A DNA stretch of 64,000 nucleotides from an uncultured Pseudomonadota bacterium (lineage in GTDB: Bacteria > Myxococcota_A > UBA796 > GCA-2862545), in assembly GCA_913061235.1 (NCBI GenBank), contig CAJXTB010000001.1:310001-374000 (forward strand), read 5' to 3'. The position numbers were made by a program, and so were the translations under genes. Shown piece by piece: positions 60,592 to 64,000 of the stretch; positions within the stretch are counted from its first letter, which is position 1, and each line of letters starts with the position of its first letter. Below the pieces are notes generated by a model. That model saw nothing but the letters and a program-made list of their open reading frames with translations. It was not told where the DNA came from and made no database searches.

Positions 60592-62666
60592 CGGACTGGC
60601 TCCGATGACAGACGCGGGCCACCGTCGTACCCAACCAATCGCCCAATCACCACGGCATCCAGCGCCACCGCGATGTCATTGGCGACGGCGGCGGCGGCTG
60701 TGACCAACAGTCCCCCACCCGTCTGGGGGTCAAACAGGAGTGGACGCAGCGGATGAGCATCCACACTGACCAGCCCCTGCACCGCTTCTTCGTTGCTTGG
60801 CGCGGACGTCGACCGCACTCCCTCAGCAAGCGCCTTTGGGACCCCAGCAAGCACGGGCAAGTCATCCATGCGAACCACTGCGGCGCACCTACTCGCTAGG
60901 CACAGGTCCAACCAATGTTTGGCGAGACCAAAGCCGCTGACATCTGTGGCGGTGTGAATCTGGTCCACAACGCCCAAGAGTGCAGCATGGGAGCGCATCA
61001 TATGGCCATGGGCAGACTTCATGTCATCCCCACTCACCGTGCCATTGTTGTCAGCCCGCAGCAAGACGCCGGTTCCCAACGGGCGCGTGAGCATCACAAC
61101 GTCGCCTACCTGACCAGCATCAATGCCCAAGAAGGTTGTAGCGGGGCCCACAGCGGTCAGCCCCACTGACAGCGTCTCCCCCAACACCGTGTGTCCACCA
61201 GCGAGGGCAATGGAGTGTTCATCCAAAACGCGGCGCACTCCGGCCATCACTTGAGCAAAGGTCACTGCGGACTCCGCTTCGGGAACGGTGACCAAGGCCA
61301 AGGCATGTGTCGGACGAACCCCCTTGGCCCAGAGGTCCGCCAACGCATGCACGGTAGCCACATGGGCGACCTGTTCAGCATCGTCAGAGAAGGCGGGGAA
61401 CACATCGACCGTCCAGGCCACAGGGGCCCCAACATCAATGCGGGCGGCGTCTTCTCCCGGTGTTCCCGCGACAGCGTCCATCAAGACGTGCTCAAGGGCT
61501 TTCGCTGGAACCTTTGCCGCGCACCCCAGGCACTGCATCTCCATCGGAGGCATCTTCGGAAGGCCGTCTCCTCGGTAGCGGTCTAGCCACGCGCGGTCGA
61601 TAGAGTCCTTCCACCGGTAGACACTGGCAGACCGCGTGAACACTCCCCATTTGTGCGCCAGAGCGGTGCCGTCGCACACGTTCAACAAACTGAGCATCGA
61701 GCGTTGTGGGCGCCACGGCTCAAGCGGTCTTCCCAACAGATACTGCCGCAGATTGTGCGCCAACAGAGGTCCGGCGCGAACCGCGTAGACACCGGCACGT
61801 GGGAGGTCCTGACGCGAGCGAGGCACGGCACAGTCGCCGGCAGCGAACAGCGACGGGAACCCTGCGACTTGAAGCGTGTCTTCCGTCAGGGTGAATCCGC
61901 GGTCCGCCACGGGCAGCTCAGATGCTTGAAGGACTGGATGCGGCGCGGCACCGGTCGCCCACAACACAACCTCCGCCTCGAGCAACGAGCCATCGGCACG
62001 AACAATGCCCTGCGAGGTGACCGATGCAACGTTCGTCCTGGTTTGAACGTCGATATTCCGCTCGACCAAGACCGACAGCACACGTCGACGGTACCGCTTC
62101 CCAACGTCTGGCAGAATGGTCTCCGCCCGCTCAACCAAGGCGACTCGACTCTTCGGAAACCGAGCTCGCAACGAAAACGCCAGCTCAATACCCGCCGGGC
62201 CACTCCCAACAACCGCGATGCTCTGTGGAGACGCACTCGACAGCGCGACCATCCGGTCCAACAGGGTCGCCAGCGGTCGCGTTGAGATCGCGTTGGCTCG
62301 AACACCATTCGTCTCAAGTCCCGCAACCGAACCGCCAATATCCAGGCTGCAGACGTCGTAAGCGAGCGGCTGACGCGCCTCGAGCATCACCCGCTTAGCA
62401 ACCGGGTCGATGCGGGTCATTCTTGCTTCGATGACCGTAGCCCCAGCGCGACGTGCAAGCGGCCAGACATCGATCTCAAGGTCTGAAAGGGCCACCGCCC
62501 CCGCGATGAATGCCGGGACCATGCCACTGTACGCACTCGTGGTCCGGTCCATCACCACCGTGACGCGGACGCCTTCGGGTCGACGCATGGCAAACGCACG
62601 CAACACTTCTACGTGCGCATGTCCGCCTCCGACCAACACGAGATGACGGATTGCTTCACCTGTCAT
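60588..62666 (-). CDS. selD: FAD/NAD(P)-oxidoreductase fused to selenophosphate synthase SelD
   Basis: A 692-residue fusion. Residues 1-365 are an NDH-2-like pyridine-nucleotide-disulfide oxidoreductase (LVLVGGGHAHVEVL, VVGSGPAGIELA, SLFAAGDCAVPR). Residues 375-692 are SelD (AIR-synthase superfamily): CLGCAAKVPAKAL with Cys382 and Lys385 at the catalytic Cys/Sec and Lys positions, ATVHALADLWAKGVRPTHAL, LAGGHTVLGE, GTGVLLRAD and FDPQTGGGLLV. SelD uses ATP to make selenophosphate from selenide for Sec or selenouridine. Such fusions are known in other bacteria. It heads a four-gene overlapping operon. No other selenium gene is in the window. Confidence 0.9.
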   Translation of the reverse strand: MTGEAIRHLVLVGGGHAHVEVLRAFAMRRPEGVRVTVVMDRTTSAYSGMVPAFIAGAVALSDLEIDVWPLARRAGATVIEARMTRIDPVAKRVMLEARQPLAYDVCSLDIGGSVAGLETNGVRANAISTRPLATLLDRMVALSSASPQSIAVVGSGPAGIELAFSLRARFPKSRVALVERAETILPDVGKRYRRRVLSVLVERNIDVQTRTNVASVTSQGIVRADGSLLEAEVVLWATGAAPHPVLQASELPVADRGFTLTEDTLQVAGFPSLFAAGDCAVPRSRQDLPRAGVYAVRAGPLLAHNLRQYLLGRPLEPWRPQRSMLSLLNVCDGTALAHKWGVFTRSASVYRWKDSIDRAWLDRYRGDGLPKMPPMEMQCLGCAAKVPAKALEHVLMDAVAGTPGEDAARIDVGAPVAWTVDVFPAFSDDAEQVAHVATVHALADLWAKGVRPTHALALVTVPEAESAVTFAQVMAGVRRVLDEHSIALAGGHTVLGETLSVGLTAVGPATTFLGIDAGQVGDVVMLTRPLGTGVLLRADNNGTVSGDDMKSAHGHMMRSHAALLGVVDQIHTATDVSGFGLAKHWLDLCLASRCAAVVRMDDLPVLAGVPKALAEGVRSTSAPSNEEAVQGLVSVDAHPLRPLLFDPQTGGGLLVTAAAAVANDIAVALDAVVIGRLVGYDGGPRLSSEPVR

Positions 62667-62702
62667 TGCACGCTCATGCGATATGCGCTGCGCGAGGTGT
62701 CC

Positions 62703-63140
62703 ATGATTCGAATGTTCTCTTTGCCACGCATCAACGACATCAGCACCGACCTACAGGACCCTCCCGCCTTCGTTTCAGACTCCGGCAGGCCCTGTGCAGA
62801 CGTATCCTATCCGTCGGCGTTCAAGGACAAGGTCGCGAAGAGCTACTCTGACCTTCAGCCAGAACCGCTCGCTATGTCCCCAGGGGATGCCTTCGCCAAG
62901 GCCGTCCGCATTGCCGGAGACATGGACGGATGGGAGGTGGTTCATACAGATGCAGAGGCGCTACAGCTGGAGGCCGTCGCCACAACACCGCTGCTGCGAT
63001 TCAAAGACGACATCTGCATCCGCGTCAAGCCAGACGGTGACGGCGCTCGCGTTGACATGCGCTCGCGCTCACGCCTCGGCAAACACGACTTCGGCGCCAA
63101 TGCCGACCGAATTCGCGCCTACTTCGCACGCCTGCGCTGA
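62703..63140 (+). CDS. DUF1499 protein
   Basis: A 145-residue protein of the DUF1499 family: IRMFSLPRINDISTDLQDPP at the start, AFKDKVAKSYSDLQPEPL, then AVRIAGDMDGWEVVHTDAEALQLEAVATTPLLRFKDDICIRVKPD (in outline) and VDMRSRSRLGKHDFGANADRIRAYF. The family is conserved but uncharacterised. ATG 62703 follows GAGG at 62694-62697. Divergent from the SelD-fusion gene by 36 bp, and its 3' end overlaps the dacB-like gene by 22 bp in convergent orientation. Confidence 0.85.
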   Translation: MIRMFSLPRINDISTDLQDPPAFVSDSGRPCADVSYPSAFKDKVAKSYSDLQPEPLAMSPGDAFAKAVRIAGDMDGWEVVHTDAEALQLEAVATTPLLRFKDDICIRVKPDGDGARVDMRSRSRLGKHDFGANADRIRAYFARLR

Positions 63141-64000
63141 CAGCGGCGGCCGCAGCGCCGGTCATCACTTGGGGAATAGTCCAGAATGCGCTCCGCGATT
63201 GCGTCTTGGACCCCACGAACTTGGCTACGGGACCCCATCACGCCGTTGCTCAGCATCACGTAGACCAGAGGCCCCGCGTCGGACGGCACGAGAACGGCGA
63301 GGCTTAGCACCCCGCTCATAGAACCGGTTTTACCTTGGATTCTACCAGCGCCGCCGCTCATACGCCCACGAAGTGTGCCGGACTCGCCGGCGACCGCCAA
63401 GGTCTCGACCCAAGCCGGTCCCCATGGGCGTGTCTGTGCCCAATGCATCACGTCTGCAAGAGTAGAGGCGGACAGCTGGTCGTAGCGAGACAGACCACTT
63501 CCATCCACCAAGGTCCACTCCCGGCCAATGCCCGAACCAGACAGTGCCTCTGCCAAGGCGTTCTCCGCGACCGCCATGGTCTTTCCGGTCGGGGCGGGGT
63601 CCAGCCAGCGCACGACAGACTCGGCCACCAGGTTGTCGCTGTCCTGAAGGATGGCAGGAAGTAACTCTACGAGCGACGGCGACGTGACCGACGCGAGCTG
63701 TGTGCCTTGCCAACCTGCATCCGCGGGGAGCGTCGTCCGAGCGTCCCCTACAACCTCGACCCCCGCCTGCTGCAGTGCCGAGCGAAAGCGCGACGCGAGA
63801 CACTGCTCGGGGTCGGCAAGCGTCACCCGAAGCGTCCGTTCACTGCCCGCAGCGACCGCGCCATCCAGCACCAACACCGCACTCGACGGGCGACGGTAGG
63901 CCTGGAGGCCCCCCGCTACTTCCGGGTCGTCGACCGTCAGTCGGTTGTCGATGTCTAGACAGTCCGACCACTCACCGGAATCAACAATCACAGAACCATC
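63119..64000 (-). CDS. dacB: D-alanyl-D-alanine carboxypeptidase/endopeptidase (PBP4, S13), 5' end missing
   Basis: The C-terminal 293 residues of a peptidase S13 protein. The SxN motif (SDNLVAE) and the KTG triad (GKTGSM) are visible, as is the DGSGLSRYDQLS segment typical of PBP4. The catalytic Ser-x2-Lys box would be in the part beyond the window edge; the frame is open to base 64000. It acts in the periplasm on cross-linked peptidoglycan. The last 22 bp overlap the opposing DUF1499 gene. Confidence 0.88.
   Translation of the reverse strand, partial: DGSVIVDSGEWSDCLDIDNRLTVDDPEVAGGLQAYRRPSSAVLVLDGAVAAGSERTLRVTLADPEQCLASRFRSALQQAGVEVVGDARTTLPADAGWQGTQLASVTSPSLVELLPAILQDSDNLVAESVVRWLDPAPTGKTMAVAENALAEALSGSGIGREWTLVDGSGLSRYDQLSASTLADVMHWAQTRPWGPAWVETLAVAGESGTLRGRMSGGAGRIQGKTGSMSGVLSLAVLVPSDAGPLVYVMLSNGVMGSRSQVRGVQDAIAERILDYSPSDDRRCGRRCQRRRAK

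Overview
The window reads as chromosomal DNA of a GC-rich Gram-negative bacterium, most likely a deltaproteobacterial / Myxococcota-type organism. This is inferred from gene content and not from any marker gene. The pointers are many lipoproteins with lipoboxes followed by Ser-Asp/Thr-Asp repeat linkers, MopE-like Asp/Cys repeats, FG-GAP propellers, abundant multi-domain sensor kinases, an ECF sigma/anti-sigma pair and frequent ATGA/GTGA gene overlaps. No rRNA, tRNA, CRISPR array or intact insertion sequence was found.

Region 1 (1-6.3 kb) is a signalling cluster: a lone receiver protein (+), then on the minus strand a FIST sensor protein, a histidine kinase directly coupled to it, a kinase with a plant-ethylene-receptor-like membrane domain, and an overlapping receiver-kinase hybrid. 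Region 2 (6.3-12.7 kb) holds dapA plus a methyltransferase (+), and clpS, a DUF455/ATP-grasp fusion and a GH16 lipoprotein (-). Region 3 (12.7-29.3 kb) is rich in surface and secreted proteins: lamin-tail, MopE/FG-GAP and glycine-rich proteins, two lipoprotein hydrolases and a Cys-rich mini-lipoprotein. Among them lie a TetR-SDR-START unit with two matching palindromes, a UPF1-like helicase, a truncated hemoglobin and a thioesterase. Region 4 (29.3-38.9 kb) has an HxlR regulator with a divergent membrane protein, an Asp/Glu racemase, an Rsm22-like protein, a DUF547 lipoprotein, an RluA pseudouridine synthase, two coupled FAD oxidoreductases, a 35-residue basic protein and a rhodanese lipoprotein. 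Region 5 (39-46.2 kb) has a methyltransferase, a DUF2892/ECF-sigma/anti-sigma unit, a MacAB-like fusion-protein/permease/ATPase operon, a Tat-lipoprotein amine oxidase whose domains are circularly permuted, and a di-heme lipoprotein.

Region 6 (46.2-53.5 kb) looks like an inserted block. It is flanked by two direct copies of the last 84 bp of msrA: a stranded fragment at 46243-46326 and the 3' end of intact msrA at 53465-53548. It carries an SDR, an AraC and a LysR regulator, two adjacent secreted proteins and a PEBP-family protein, but no recognisable integrase.

Region 7 (53.5-64 kb) is housekeeping and metabolic: msrA, a helix-hairpin-helix lipoprotein, a beta-ureidopropionase-like amidohydrolase, a pirin and a small outer-membrane-like protein. 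It also has a tightly overlapping operon of a FAD-oxidoreductase/SelD fusion, a lipase, an MTAP/PNP-type phosphorylase and an FGGY kinase, followed by a DUF1499 protein and a dacB-type carboxypeptidase cut by the window edge.

The strongest candidates for something new are the ethylene-receptor-like/FIST signalling cluster, the permuted amine oxidase, the msrA-flanked island, the DUF455/ATP-grasp fusion, and the SelD-fusion operon.
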